Source of the DNA: UBA2030 sp049969475
GTDB taxonomy: Bacteria; Bacteroidota; Bacteroidia; Bacteroidales; TTA-H9
Assembly (NCBI GenBank): GCA_049969475.1
Contig: JBMFOU010000001.1
Span: forward strand, 248,001 to 312,000
Length of the DNA: 64,000 nt
Direction of reading: 5' to 3'
Position numbers and translations under genes: made by a program. Positions within the stretch are counted from its first letter, which is position 1; each line of letters starts with the position of its first letter. The notes under the pieces were generated by a model. It was not told where the DNA came from. It saw only the letters and a program-made list of their open reading frames with translations, and searched no databases. This document shows, one piece after another, positions 42,705-52,931 of this stretch.

Positions 42705-44525
42705 ATGTTGGAGGGACATCCTTTCGAAGAAAAAATAAGTGCCTTATTAAAAACCATTCCCGATAGTCCGGGCGTGTATCAGTTTTTTAATGAGAAGGGT
42801 GAAATAATCTACATTGGAAAGGCCCGCAACCTGAAGAAAAGGGTTTCTTCCTATTTCAACAAAGACAGTGGGGTAAGTGCCAAGGTTTGGGTAATGGCCC
42901 GCAAAGTGGCTGACATCAGGGTGATTGTGGTTAAAACAGAAATGGATGCTCTTTTGCTCGAAAATAACCTTATCAAAGAGCATCAGCCCCGCTACAACAT
43001 TAATCTTAAAGACGACAAGACCTATCCCTGGATTTGTATAAAAAATGAGCCTTTCCCCCGTATCTTCACTACCCGCCATCCGGTGAAGGATGGTTCAAAG
43101 TACTATGGCCCTTATGCTTCTGGCCGGGTACTGAAAAATTTGCTCGACCTCATCCGGCAACTTTATCCCATGCGTACATGCAACCTAAGCCTCACCCCTA
43201 AAAATATCAGTAGCGGAAAGTTTAAGTCTTGTCTTGAATATCACATTGGCAATTGTAAAGCACCCTGCATTGGATTACAGAGTGAAGAAGACTATAATGC
43301 CAATATTGCAGCCATCCGCGAAATCATCAGGGGAAATCTGGGCAGTCTTACCTCGCGTCTGCGTCGTGAAATGATGGAGCACGCCGAAAAACTTGAGTTT
43401 GAGGAGGCACAAAAAATCAAAGAAAAGCTGGAGCTTTTGCAGGCTTACCAGAGCAAATCTCCGGTTGTGAATAATTCCGGTCTTCATGCCGATGTTTTCA
43501 CGGTAGTTAGCGACGAGAAGGAAGCCTACGTTAACTTTTTGAAAGTTTCTGAAGGTGCTGTGGTGCAATCGCACACGCTTCAAATCAGGAAAAAGCTGGG
43601 TGAGTCGGATGCAGAGGTGCTGGCTTTTGGAATTCTGGAGTTTCGTTTGCGATTTGAAAGCGATAGCCCTGAAGTTATACTACCTTTCGATCCCGGCATT
43701 GAACTGGAGGGGGTAAGTATCACCATTCCGCAAAAGGGGGATAAAAAGCAGTTACTGGAGTTGTCGCAGTCGAATGCAGAGCACTTCAGGCAGGAAAAGC
43801 AGCGTCAGGCCGAACTGGTCGATCCAGAGCGGCATACCCGGCGCATATTGCGGCAAATGATGCAGGATCTTCGCATGCCTGTTTTGCCCGAGCACATTGA
43901 ATGTTTTGATAACAGCAACCTGCAGGGGACTCATCCTGTAGCAGCCATGGTGGTATTTCGCAATGCCAAACCTTCGCGCAGCGAATATCGTCATTTCAAC
44001 ATTAAGACCGTGGAAGGGCCCAACGATTTTGCCTCAATGGAGGAAATTGTGTACCGCAGGTATCGCCGCCTGTTGGAAGAGGGAAAAGAATTGCCCCAGC
44101 TGATTGTGATTGATGGAGGAAAGGGACAGCTCACTTCGGCTATGACCAGCCTCGAAAAGCTCGGCCTCAGGGGTAAGATTACGGTCATTGGCATTGCCAA
44201 AAAGCTGGAAGAAATCTATTTTCCCGGCGACTCCCTTCCTCTTTATCTGGATAAAAAGTCGGAGACCCTGCGCATAATTCAGCATATTCGCGACGAGGCC
44301 CATCGTTTTGGTATAACTCATCACCGCAAAAAGAGAGAAAAGAGCCTGATAAAAACTGAACTCACGGAGATTCCAGGCATAGGTAAGGCCATGGCTGAAA
44401 AATTGCTTCAGGCTTTCGGTTCAGTAAAGAAAATCAGGGAGGCTTCCCTGGAAGAGCTCGAAAAAGTGGTAGGTCAGACCCGGGCTCGTAAGATTATGGA
44501 TTGGCTTCAGACTAACCAATCATAA
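42705..44525 (+). CDS. uvrC: Excinuclease ABC subunit C
   Basis: A 606-residue nucleotide-excision repair nuclease that cuts on both sides of a DNA lesion held by UvrB. The GIY-YIG domain is residues about 14-95 (SPGVYQFFNEKGEIIYIGKARNLKKR). Four Cys near 145-165 (CNLSL...CLEYHIGNCKAPC) match the iron-sulfur cluster site. The UVR motif is near 205-235, the RNase H-like domain follows with ECFDNSNLQGTHPVAAMVVF near 400, and the C-terminal helix-hairpin-helix (EIPGIGKAMAEKLLQAFGSV) is complete. The gene's last 14 bases overlap the convergent trkH gene. Confidence 0.97.
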   Translation: MLEGHPFEEKISALLKTIPDSPGVYQFFNEKGEIIYIGKARNLKKRVSSYFNKDSGVSAKVWVMARKVADIRVIVVKTEMDALLLENNLIKEHQPRYNINLKDDKTYPWICIKNEPFPRIFTTRHPVKDGSKYYGPYASGRVLKNLLDLIRQLYPMRTCNLSLTPKNISSGKFKSCLEYHIGNCKAPCIGLQSEEDYNANIAAIREIIRGNLGSLTSRLRREMMEHAEKLEFEEAQKIKEKLELLQAYQSKSPVVNNSGLHADVFTVVSDEKEAYVNFLKVSEGAVVQSHTLQIRKKLGESDAEVLAFGILEFRLRFESDSPEVILPFDPGIELEGVSITIPQKGDKKQLLELSQSNAEHFRQEKQRQAELVDPERHTRRILRQMMQDLRMPVLPEHIECFDNSNLQGTHPVAAMVVFRNAKPSRSEYRHFNIKTVEGPNDFASMEEIVYRRYRRLLEEGKELPQLIVIDGGKGQLTSAMTSLEKLGLRGKITVIGIAKKLEEIYFPGDSLPLYLDKKSETLRIIQHIRDEAHRFGITHHRKKREKSLIKTELTEIPGIGKAMAEKLLQAFGSVKKIREASLEELEKVVGQTRARKIMDWLQTNQS

Positions 44526-46404
44526 TATCGGCTTTGGGATAAGTATAATCGCTGAACTTGGCTTTTTTGAGAAATGCGATGGCCAGGGTCAGTGTGCCAA
44601 TACGCCCGACAAACATGAGTACGGTTATTATCAATTTACTGTAATCATTCAGGTAAGGAGTTATTCCCATGCTCAAGCCCACGGTTCCAAACGCTGAGAT
44701 GACTTCAAAAAGTAGGCTTAACAGGCTAAAGTGCGGTTCTGATAGAGTCATTAGAAAAGTAGCCAGGAAAATGAGCATCATAGAAAAAAGTGCAACACTA
44801 TAAGCTTTGTCAACCGACTCGAAAGAAAGGGTATGCTTGAAGGATTCAATGTGTTTTTTACCGCGTATAGTGGCCACAGCCGACTTGAAAAGCACAAGGA
44901 AAGTAGTTGTTTTGATACCTCCTCCTGTCCCCCCGGGGCTGGCTCCTATATACATCAGAAACATAAACAGAACCAGCGTGGGCAGGGCTAGTGAGCCCAC
45001 ATCTACGGTGTTGAATCCTGCCGTGCGGGTGGTAATCGACTGAAAGAATGCCATGGTGATTTTCTCGGGCCACGATAAATCACTCATTGTCTTGTTGTGT
45101 TCTATCAGTAAGAACAAAAAGGCTCCGACGAAAATGAGCCAAAGCGTGACTGCCAGCACGATGCGGGTTTGCACCTTTTTACGTAACCATTTCTGTCGTT
45201 TCCTTTGAATGATGGCCTTAATGCTGAAAACGTCCTGCAGGACACTGAAACCCAATCCTCCCAATACTATCAACACCATGATAACCCAGTGCGAGATAAG
45301 ATTGTAGCGGATACCGTCGTACATCAATCCTCCTGGGAAAATAGAGAATCCAGCATTATTAAAGGCAGATACTGAATGGAAAATGGCAGCCCAGCCTAGT
45401 CCAGCCACATTATGGTCGTAAGGGGTGTTTAGCCAGCTGAGAAATAGTAGCACGGTTCCGACAGTCTCGATAACAAAGCTGTAAATGACGATTTCCTTAA
45501 GAATGGCTCGTGTATCCGAAAGGCCGCTTACCGAGAAAAGGTCTTTAAGCAAGGATTGCTGCCTGAGTCCGCCTCCATTTCCATATAAGGTAACAAAAAA
45601 GGAGGCAAAAGCCAGTATATTGATACCACCTAGCTGAATGAGAACCATGATTACCAATTGCCCCTTAAAGCTGAAGTATGTGGCAGTGTCGAGTACTGCA
45701 AGACCTGTAACACAAGTAGCAGATGTACTGGTAAATAAAGCATCCCAAAAACTGATATCTCCGTTTACAGTCATCTCGGGTAGCATAAGGAGGATGGTGC
45801 CGCCGGCGATAATGATTAGGAAGGTAGATACCATCATGCCTGCTGGACCGATGTGCAGCCGGTCGATATAATTACTGGCTTTTACCAGCTCAGCACCAAT
45901 AAAAATGAATATGTAGAACTGAAAGAAAATGATAAATAGTTGGGGAATGTCTTTTGCCCCCAGAAGAACAAAAAACTCGTAAACATTATCTTTCCCATAT
46001 AACATCGTGAAAAGCCCCAGTAGGGTAATTAAAGCGACCAGCAGGGTTTCAAACCAGTTTTGTTTCAGGAAGACTAAAGGATGGAAATCGTAAAACCATT
46101 TTAAAGCGAACTTGCCAACATAGAAAAACAGCGAAAAGTAAATGAATTCCTGAATAAGTCTTTGTGAATAAGGTGTTTGTGGAAACCCATGATAATAAAT
46201 GATGGCAGCGAGGCTGAGAACTGATACTATTAAGCTGAGGATGCGCAGCGCATAAAGCAACTTTTCTTTATGGCCATAAAGTACAAGGTTTATTGACTCT
46301 CTTAACCTGTCTATACCTTTGCTGGTGAATATGTTATATTTTCTGAGCTTTTCCCTGATAAAGGGATATTTCTTATTGATTTTCTCTCTAAAGCGCGAAG
46401 CCAT
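44512..46404 (-). CDS. trkH: Potassium transporter membrane subunit TrkH/KtrB
   Basis: A 630-residue membrane protein for potassium uptake. After a basic N-terminus and several extra helices, the four pore repeats each show a P-loop with a selectivity-filter Gly: TSTSATCVTGLAVLDT near residue 230, FHSVSAFNNAGFSIFPGG near 340, FQSITTRTAGFNTVD near 450 and the last, EVISAFGTVGLSMG, near 565. ASPGGTGGGIKTTTF near 490 is a family hallmark. The 180-residue N-terminal extension with helices is longer than in E. coli TrkH. The regulator gene trkA lies 43 bases upstream on the same strand, so the two are one operon. Confidence 0.95.
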   Translation of the reverse strand: MASRFREKINKKYPFIREKLRKYNIFTSKGIDRLRESINLVLYGHKEKLLYALRILSLIVSVLSLAAIIYYHGFPQTPYSQRLIQEFIYFSLFFYVGKFALKWFYDFHPLVFLKQNWFETLLVALITLLGLFTMLYGKDNVYEFFVLLGAKDIPQLFIIFFQFYIFIFIGAELVKASNYIDRLHIGPAGMMVSTFLIIIAGGTILLMLPEMTVNGDISFWDALFTSTSATCVTGLAVLDTATYFSFKGQLVIMVLIQLGGINILAFASFFVTLYGNGGGLRQQSLLKDLFSVSGLSDTRAILKEIVIYSFVIETVGTVLLFLSWLNTPYDHNVAGLGWAAIFHSVSAFNNAGFSIFPGGLMYDGIRYNLISHWVIMVLIVLGGLGFSVLQDVFSIKAIIQRKRQKWLRKKVQTRIVLAVTLWLIFVGAFLFLLIEHNKTMSDLSWPEKITMAFFQSITTRTAGFNTVDVGSLALPTLVLFMFLMYIGASPGGTGGGIKTTTFLVLFKSAVATIRGKKHIESFKHTLSFESVDKAYSVALFSMMLIFLATFLMTLSEPHFSLLSLLFEVISAFGTVGLSMGITPYLNDYSKLIITVLMFVGRIGTLTLAIAFLKKAKFSDYTYPKADIMIG

Positions 46405-46447
46405 AACCCGGGATTTTAGTATTCATGAATAGGCTGATTGAAAATAG

Positions 46448-47143
46448 CTATTCGTTGATTTCAATAAACCTGTCCAGGTCATGGTTTGTGCCAAACAGCA
46501 CCAGGCGGTCGGTGGCTTTTATTATGTAGCTCGAGTCGGGCACCCCGGTTACGTGGTATTCGGTGCAGGCAATTCCATTCTGAATGGTGGGGCACTCTTC
46601 CTTAATTGTGATGAGGGAAAGGCGGTAGTTGTCGCGCAGATTGATTTCCTGAATGCTACGTCCTACCACCTTTCGGGGGGTCAACATCTCTACAATTCGG
46701 TAATTATCAGGAAGTTGTAAATAAGAGAGCACTGTGGGGTTGAGCAATCTTTCGGCAACAATGGCCCCTACTTCATCTTCTGGTGCCCAAAGTTCGGTAA
46801 TCCCTAGTTTTTCCAGAATGATCTTTTGACTTTTACCCTGGTAACGCGTAATAACCCGCTTTACTTTCAAATCGAGCAGCAAGGAGGCACATAGCAACCT
46901 TTGCTCGAATTTTCCACCGATGGCTACAACTACAGCATCAAAGTCGGTGATGTTTTGGCTGAGCAGGGCCTTCTTATCAGTTGCATCCAGCACCACGGCA
47001 TAGGCCACATCCTCGGCTATACGGTCTACTTTTTTGTTATCATTGTCGATGGCCAATACTTCTGCTCCCTTGCGCGACAGGTTTTTGGCAATGGCCTCAC
47101 CAAATTGTCCTATCCCTATAACGGCCACTTTCTTTCTGTTCAT
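46448..47143 (-). CDS. trkA: Potassium uptake regulator TrkA/KtrA (RCK protein)
   Basis: A 231-residue cytoplasmic protein with one RCK module. The N-terminal Rossmann domain reads KKVAVIGIGQFGEAIAKNLSRKGAEVLAIDNDN, showing the G-x-G-x-x-G dinucleotide loop and the acidic end of strand 2. It binds NAD(H) or ATP/ADP and gates the membrane subunit. The C-terminal TrkA-C domain begins near 140. It is the short KtrA form with one RCK, not the double TrkA of E. coli. The frame opens at 47176, but the conserved part begins at the ATG at 47143, and a -7 element overlaps the extension. Confidence 0.94.
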   Translation of the reverse strand: MNRKKVAVIGIGQFGEAIAKNLSRKGAEVLAIDNDNKKVDRIAEDVAYAVVLDATDKKALLSQNITDFDAVVVAIGGKFEQRLLCASLLLDLKVKRVITRYQGKSQKIILEKLGITELWAPEDEVGAIVAERLLNPTVLSYLQLPDNYRIVEMLTPRKVVGRSIQEINLRDNYRLSLITIKEECPTIQNGIACTEYHVTGVPDSSYIIKATDRLVLFGTNHDLDRFIEINE

Positions 47144-47172
47144 AAAATAATAATCAGTCAAATTTTGAGCCG

Positions 47173-47181
47173 GCAAACTTA
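47173..47181 (-). promoter_or_regulatory. -7 element of the trkA-trkH operon
   Basis: TAAGTTTGC on the minus strand, exact match. Start near 47167, about 24 bases before the ATG at 47143. Confidence 0.6.
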
Positions 47182-47391
47182 CAACAGTTTTGCATTTCTT
47201 TTACAGGTTTAGAATTAATTAATTGCAATTTAAAACTATTGCGTCCGACGTTGATATCTGCCCGTGAATCTGATAGGAATGGAGTATACCAGGGCTGAGT
47301 TAAACGACTTCTTTCATCGAGTTAAGGCGTTTTTCCGAGATTTTTCTTTTTCGAAATGCCGACTCCGTGTCGGCTGCAAGTTACATTTGTA

Positions 47392-47399
47392 TGAGTATA
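47392..47399 (+). promoter_or_regulatory. -7 element of the macroglobulin gene
   Basis: TACATTTG, 17 bases before the ATG at 47417. A perfect GCCGAC/GTCGGC hairpin (47358-47374) lies just upstream, around the -33 position. No TTG is seen at the expected distance. Confidence 0.5.
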
Positions 47400-47416
47400 T
47401 CTTTCATTCTGGAATT

Positions 47417-50400
47417 ATGAAAAATATTTATAATCAAGGAGTTGTATGGATGTTTATTGTGTTAATCTTCGGTATGGCCTGCAATCGTCCGAAGCAAATT
47501 CCTCCTTTCGACCCCGCCTTCGAGCCTTACATTGAGGCATTTACTTGCGGAACCATAGCCTCCGATGCTCCCATTGTGGTGAAGCTAGCCTTTGAGGTGG
47601 ATACGTCGAAATTTAAGGGTCTCAAAGCCTCAGATTTGCTAACATCCAATCCAGGAATCTCAGGAACCCTCTCCTGGACAGATGCTCGTACCCTGGTATT
47701 CAAACCCGAAAAATCTTTTAAGGAAGGCAAAATATATGTATTTGATTTACATTTAAATAAATTAATTAATAATATTCCCAGGCCATTAAGTCACTTTAAG
47801 TTTGAAGTGCAAATAATGGAGCAAGGGTTTCAGTTATACAACTGGTCGTTGCAGGCTACCTCCCGTCAGGGGGTTACACGGTGGAATGTGGTGGGTGAAG
47901 TGAGATCGGCCAATCCAATGACGGAAAAGGATACCCGAGGGCTGCTCGAGGTTGTTTTGAACGAAAAAAGCCTGAGATTAAACTGGACACTCCAGGGCAG
48001 TAAAGTTTTGACATTTGTTAGCGACACCTTTTCCAAACCTTCCACAGAAGGACCTATCAAGATGAAGATTTTAAGTGCGAAGGTAAATATACCTCTTTGG
48101 CTTAGCGATACCCTTTCCTGGGCGGGACAGGGTCTTGAACCTGTCATGTGGCGCATGTTTTTTGGCGAAGAGAATTACTTGTGGATAGCCTTTAGCGAGC
48201 CATTAGACCCGCAGCAGAATCTCACAGGATTGATAATGCTCGATGGACAGGCACCCAAACGTTTCATCATTCGCGATAATGAGTTGTTTTGTTATTTCGA
48301 CCCTGAATTTACCGGGGGTGAGAAACTTGAAATATTCCCTGGCATCAGCGACCTGAATGGCCAGATCCTGTCGATGGCCATGGTAAAAGAGATAAAGGGT
48401 ATTCATCCCAGGCCTGAACTCAAATGGCTCCGCGAGGGCACCATTTTCCCGCTGTCAGGAGAGGTCAACCTTCCCTTTGCAGCCATAGGACTTAAAAAAG
48501 TGGATGTAAGGGTAATTAAGGTTTTACAGTCGAATATTAAGTTTTTTCTACAGTATCAAGAAATTAGTGGAAGCGATGAACTTCGGCGCGTGGGCAAGGT
48601 AATAGCCCGCACTACCCTCGACCTGACGCAAAATGAGAACGCAGATCCTTCTCATTGGGAGGTTTATTACTTGAATCTCAATAACCTGGTCAAAGCGGAA
48701 CCAGGGGCCATTTATCGAGTTACCCTGAGCATGAAACCCGAGTATTCTACCTATCCTTGTTCCTCTGCCGATTTATCCGGGAATGATGTTTCGGAAGAAT
48801 CGGAATCCACGGAGGATTATGAATATTATGAAGGAGATGCTTATGACGACTATTACTTGCCCAGGGGCTGGCGTTGGGAGCAAAGGGATAATCCATGTCA
48901 TGTAAGTTACTATTCCAGCAATCGATGGATCAGCACCAACTTATTGGCTACCAACTTAGCTCTGACCGCCAAAGTAGGAACTGATGGGGTGGTGAGAGTT
49001 TGGGCGGCGGATATCATTCGTGGGGAGCCTATACAGGGAGTGGATATAGAAGTTTATGACTTTCAAATGGTTTTGTTGAATAAAGGGAAAACTGGCTCCG
49101 GAGGCCTGGCAGCCCTGCCCGTAAATGGCCAGTCTTTTCTGGTCATTGCTTCACGAAAAAATGAAAAGTCCTATCTGCGGTTAAATGAAGGTGGTGAACT
49201 TCCTGTAAGTTCTTTTGAGGTAGATGGTGCACCTGTCCAAAAAGGTATACGTGGATTTATTTATGGGGAGAGGGGCGTATGGAGACCCGGCGATACACTC
49301 CATTTATGGTTTATGCTGGATAAACAAAGGGCTAATCTGCCCAAGGAGTATCCTATCGTTCTGGAACTCAAAAATCCTCAGGGGCAGGTTGTCTATCGAC
49401 AAGTGAGCACCCAGGAAACAGAGGGAATATATGCTTTCAAATATGCCTCCCTGCCACAGGCTCCTACAGGAAAATGGTTGGCTCAGGTGAAGGTTGGGCA
49501 GGCAGTTTTTTCCAGGATTCTTAATTTAGAGACCATAGAGCCTAATCGACTGAAGATTAGTTTACAAATGCAGCCTCAGAAGCCCTCCGATCCGGATATT
49601 ATTATGAACCTCGGTGCTGTCTGGCTTCACGGAGCTCCTGCCTCAGGGCTGCAGGCCAAGGTAGAAGCAACCTTTAAAGCGGGAAATTTTTCGCCGGAAA
49701 GTTACCGGGGATTCATTTTTCAGGACGAAGCCCGCGCGTATAAAGATGAAAAATTCGAAGTTTTCAGTGGTGCCCTCGACGCAGACGGGAAGATTGTTTT
49801 TAAATACAGACCGAAGTTGGAAAATGCCCCCGGCATGATGCATGTTTTGTTTACCACACGAGTTTTTGAACCCGGCGGTGCTTTTAGCATCGACCAAACT
49901 GAAATGAATCTTCATCCCTTTGAACGCTATGCTGGGTTTCGGCTGCCTCAGACCCAAAACGAATGGGAGAATTATTCCAATGAAAAGCCTTTACCTATAG
50001 AGTTGGCTCTAGTGGATAAAAAAGGAAAACCCGTGGTGGGAGAGAGTACCATCACGCTGAGTCTGTATCATCTGGAATGGAGATGGTGGGTAGGATGGGG
50101 TCAAAACCGGAGCACATACCTCGACAATGAACTGACGGAACCCGTGGTGAAAACCGACATACGCATGAAAGACGGTCGGGCTCGCTATGAATTGCCCACC
50201 CAGGGCCTCGATGGGCGATTTCTGCTGGTGGTTTCAGATCCTGAAACCCAGCAAAAAAGCAGCAAGATTGTATACATAGGCAATTTTTGGGGCGAAGGCA
50301 CATCACAGGCGAGGGGCATGGTTTTTTTGAAGGCGGATAAGAACAAAATAAAGGTTGGAGAGAAGGCCTCGATAATCATTCCTTCGGTGCGCGGTGCCCA

Positions 50401-52909
50401 GATTCTGGTGTGTTTAGAGTCGGGGGGGACCTTACTCGATTACAAGTGGATATCCAGCGAAGGTGAGCGTACGGTTTTCGCCTTCCGAACCACCCCTGAA
50501 ATGGTTCCGGGGGTATATGTCTTTGCCTCGGTCATTCAGCCCTGGGAGTATCCCAACGACCTACCCATTCGCATGTATGGTATGAGTTATCTGGAAATTG
50601 AAAATTCGGAAGCTCAACTTATGCCTGTAATCAAGGTGGCTTCACAACTCCGTTCGGGCCAGAAAGCTCAGATCAAGGTATCGGAGGCTGGGGGCAGGCC
50701 CATGGCCTATACGCTTGCTTTTGTTGATGAAGGGCTCCTCGATCTTACTCGCTTTTCAACCCCCGACCCTTATTCAGCCTTTTTTGCCAAGGAAGCGCTG
50801 GCCATTCGCACCTGGGATTCTTACCGGGATATTATAAACTCGTTTACCACCCGTATGGATAGATCCTATTTAGTAGGAGGCGATGAATACAGGCGTCCAC
50901 ACGACAATCTGCTGGCCCGGAGGTTCAAACCCCTGGTCATAGCCCGCGGTCCTTTCAGGCTGGGTAAAGGCAAAACGAATTTACATACTGTCGACATTCC
51001 TGAATTCATAGGTTCAGCCCGGGTGATGTTAGTGGCTGCCGGTGAAGGAGCCTATGGTTCTGCCGATGAAACTGTTAAAATCTTAAAGCCTCTCATCGTT
51101 CTGGGTAGCGTTCCCAGAGTTTTAGGCCCCGGGGAAGAAGTATACGTATCGGCTGCGGTTTGGAAATATGATGCAAAAATTTCGGAAGCGTCGGTAAAAT
51201 TGGAGCTAAGCGGAGATCTTAGTCTGATGGGCCCTCAGGAACAAAAGGTAGTCTTTGCCGGACGTGAAACGGAAAAAAACATTTGGTTTAGGGTGAAAAC
51301 GGGTAAAAGTACGGGGATCGGTCATTTCAGGTTTACCGCTCGTTGGGAAAACGAAAAGTCGGTCTGGGAGAGCGATATTGATCTTCGGAATCCTAATCCT
51401 GTGGTTACAGAATCTTCTGAATATCTCGCTGCGGCTGGCAAGAAGGTGCCAATTGGGCTTCCCCAAAACAGGGGAGAAAAGGGTTCTTTGATTCTGGAGG
51501 TGTCATCTTTTCCGTCTATCAACCTGATGCGGCGCATCCATGAGCTTTTGCAATATCCCTATGGCTGTGCTGAGCAAACCACCTCGGCTTTGTTTCCACA
51601 ATTGCTGCTGAATCAGTTCACTCCATTGGATTCTTTACAGATGAAAAAACGAAATCGAAACCTTCGCGAAGGCATTCAGAAACTTGTTACAGCTCAGGTT
51701 GCGGGTGGAGGTATTGGCTTCTGGCCAGGGATGCAGTCGGCTGATGAGTGGGTTAGCTCGTGGGTGGGGCATTTTATGCTGGAGGCCCGTAAACAGGGTT
51801 TTGTGATTCCATCCACTTTTTTCAATAACTGGCTTGCCTATCAGCGCAAGATGTCACAGCAATGGAGATATTCCGGATACGATGTTTCGGCCACTGTGCA
51901 GGCTTACCGTCTATTTACCCTGGCATTGGCTGGAGCATCGGATTTGGGTGCCATGAATCGTCTGCGCACCAATCAGAAGTTACCGGCTGAGGCATGTCTC
52001 TTGCTGGCTCAGGCTTATTCTCTCTCCGGTTTTGGCGACGTTGCGATTCAATTAGTCAATACATCCACCAGCACGACTCCGATTTCGGCCGGTGAGGATC
52101 CAACCCTAGGCTCTGACCTTCGTAATCAGGCCCTGCGTCTCTATGTATTAGCTCAATTAAAGATGAACCGGGAAGAAACATTCCGACTGGCCCGTTCTAT
52201 TGCTTCTGTACTTTCCAGTCCCGAAGTACTCAGCACTCAGTCAGTTGCCTGGGCACTTATAGCCCTGCAGGCGTATCTTGAAGAAAATAAAACCACCTAT
52301 CTGCCCGAATTTGTCTTAAAAGCTGGTGGAAAGTCTTCTTTCATTAAGTCTGAGGCCAACGTCTGGACCTACTATCCGTCGTCACAAGAGACATCGCTCA
52401 CTGTGGAAAACAAATCCGTGGGGCCATTGTACGTAAATCTTACCCGTAGCTATCGTCCCAAGCCTGAAGAGCAAACCTCAGCCCGTTCCAATGGCCTGAC
52501 GCTGCAGGTGTTTTATTTGGATGCATCCCAACAGCCCTTCATTCCTCTCAGAATTAAACAAGGAACTGATTTTATCATTAAGGCAAGGGTTAGCAATACT
52601 TCGGGGCGCCTGCTTCAGCACACAGCACTCAATTTAGTGTTGGCCTCGGGCTGGCAAATTCTCAATACCCGATTTATGAATGACGAGGGAGAACCGGCCC
52701 AGCGCAACTATATCTGGCAGGATATCCGCGACGACAGGGTTTATACTTTCTTTACGTTAGGAGCGGGCGAGACGAAGGAGTTTACGTTCCGCATAAATGC
52801 TTCCTATGCCGGACGGTTCTTTATGCCGGCTTTACTAGCCGAAGATATGTATCATCCTGAAATTTCTGCGCTGGTACCTGGCTTTTTTACAGAAGTGTAT
52901 GTTCTTTAA
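47417..52909 (+). CDS. Bacterial alpha-2-macroglobulin lipoprotein (YfhM-like)
   Basis: A 1,830-residue periplasmic lipoprotein that traps proteases. A signal peptide ends in the lipobox FGMAC (Cys about residue 20). A series of macroglobulin beta-sandwich domains follows, including GVDIEVYDFQMVLLNKGKTG near 550 and FIYGERGVWRPGDTLHL near 615, the usual MG segment preceding the bait region. The thioester motif is intact as GCAEQ, with Cys at residue 1384 and preceded by YPY. The Glu/Asp-rich stretch near 455-475 is unusual and might be a flexible insertion. The frame opens at 47264, but a -7 element and lipobox favour the ATG at 47417. pbpC follows and overlaps or abuts its stop, as in many bacteria. 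Confidence 0.95.
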   Translation: MKNIYNQGVVWMFIVLIFGMACNRPKQIPPFDPAFEPYIEAFTCGTIASDAPIVVKLAFEVDTSKFKGLKASDLLTSNPGISGTLSWTDARTLVFKPEKSFKEGKIYVFDLHLNKLINNIPRPLSHFKFEVQIMEQGFQLYNWSLQATSRQGVTRWNVVGEVRSANPMTEKDTRGLLEVVLNEKSLRLNWTLQGSKVLTFVSDTFSKPSTEGPIKMKILSAKVNIPLWLSDTLSWAGQGLEPVMWRMFFGEENYLWIAFSEPLDPQQNLTGLIMLDGQAPKRFIIRDNELFCYFDPEFTGGEKLEIFPGISDLNGQILSMAMVKEIKGIHPRPELKWLREGTIFPLSGEVNLPFAAIGLKKVDVRVIKVLQSNIKFFLQYQEISGSDELRRVGKVIARTTLDLTQNENADPSHWEVYYLNLNNLVKAEPGAIYRVTLSMKPEYSTYPCSSADLSGNDVSEESESTEDYEYYEGDAYDDYYLPRGWRWEQRDNPCHVSYYSSNRWISTNLLATNLALTAKVGTDGVVRVWAADIIRGEPIQGVDIEVYDFQMVLLNKGKTGSGGLAALPVNGQSFLVIASRKNEKSYLRLNEGGELPVSSFEVDGAPVQKGIRGFIYGERGVWRPGDTLHLWFMLDKQRANLPKEYPIVLELKNPQGQVVYRQVSTQETEGIYAFKYASLPQAPTGKWLAQVKVGQAVFSRILNLETIEPNRLKISLQMQPQKPSDPDIIMNLGAVWLHGAPASGLQAKVEATFKAGNFSPESYRGFIFQDEARAYKDEKFEVFSGALDADGKIVFKYRPKLENAPGMMHVLFTTRVFEPGGAFSIDQTEMNLHPFERYAGFRLPQTQNEWENYSNEKPLPIELALVDKKGKPVVGESTITLSLYHLEWRWWVGWGQNRSTYLDNELTEPVVKTDIRMKDGRARYELPTQGLDGRFLLVVSDPETQQKSSKIVYIGNFWGEGTSQARGMVFLKADKNKIKVGEKASIIIPSVRGAQILVCLESGGTLLDYKWISSEGERTVFAFRTTPEMVPGVYVFASVIQPWEYPNDLPIRMYGMSYLEIENSEAQLMPVIKVASQLRSGQKAQIKVSEAGGRPMAYTLAFVDEGLLDLTRFSTPDPYSAFFAKEALAIRTWDSYRDIINSFTTRMDRSYLVGGDEYRRPHDNLLARRFKPLVIARGPFRLGKGKTNLHTVDIPEFIGSARVMLVAAGEGAYGSADETVKILKPLIVLGSVPRVLGPGEEVYVSAAVWKYDAKISEASVKLELSGDLSLMGPQEQKVVFAGRETEKNIWFRVKTGKSTGIGHFRFTARWENEKSVWESDIDLRNPNPVVTESSEYLAAAGKKVPIGLPQNRGEKGSLILEVSSFPSINLMRRIHELLQYPYGCAEQTTSALFPQLLLNQFTPLDSLQMKKRNRNLREGIQKLVTAQVAGGGIGFWPGMQSADEWVSSWVGHFMLEARKQGFVIPSTFFNNWLAYQRKMSQQWRYSGYDVSATVQAYRLFTLALAGASDLGAMNRLRTNQKLPAEACLLLAQAYSLSGFGDVAIQLVNTSTSTTPISAGEDPTLGSDLRNQALRLYVLAQLKMNREETFRLARSIASVLSSPEVLSTQSVAWALIALQAYLEENKTTYLPEFVLKAGGKSSFIKSEANVWTYYPSSQETSLTVENKSVGPLYVNLTRSYRPKPEEQTSARSNGLTLQVFYLDASQQPFIPLRIKQGTDFIIKARVSNTSGRLLQHTALNLVLASGWQILNTRFMNDEGEPAQRNYIWQDIRDDRVYTFFTLGAGETKEFTFRINASYAGRFFMPALLAEDMYHPEISALVPGFFTEVYVL

Positions 52910-52931
52910 AATCTGTAAGATAACTAAAGGA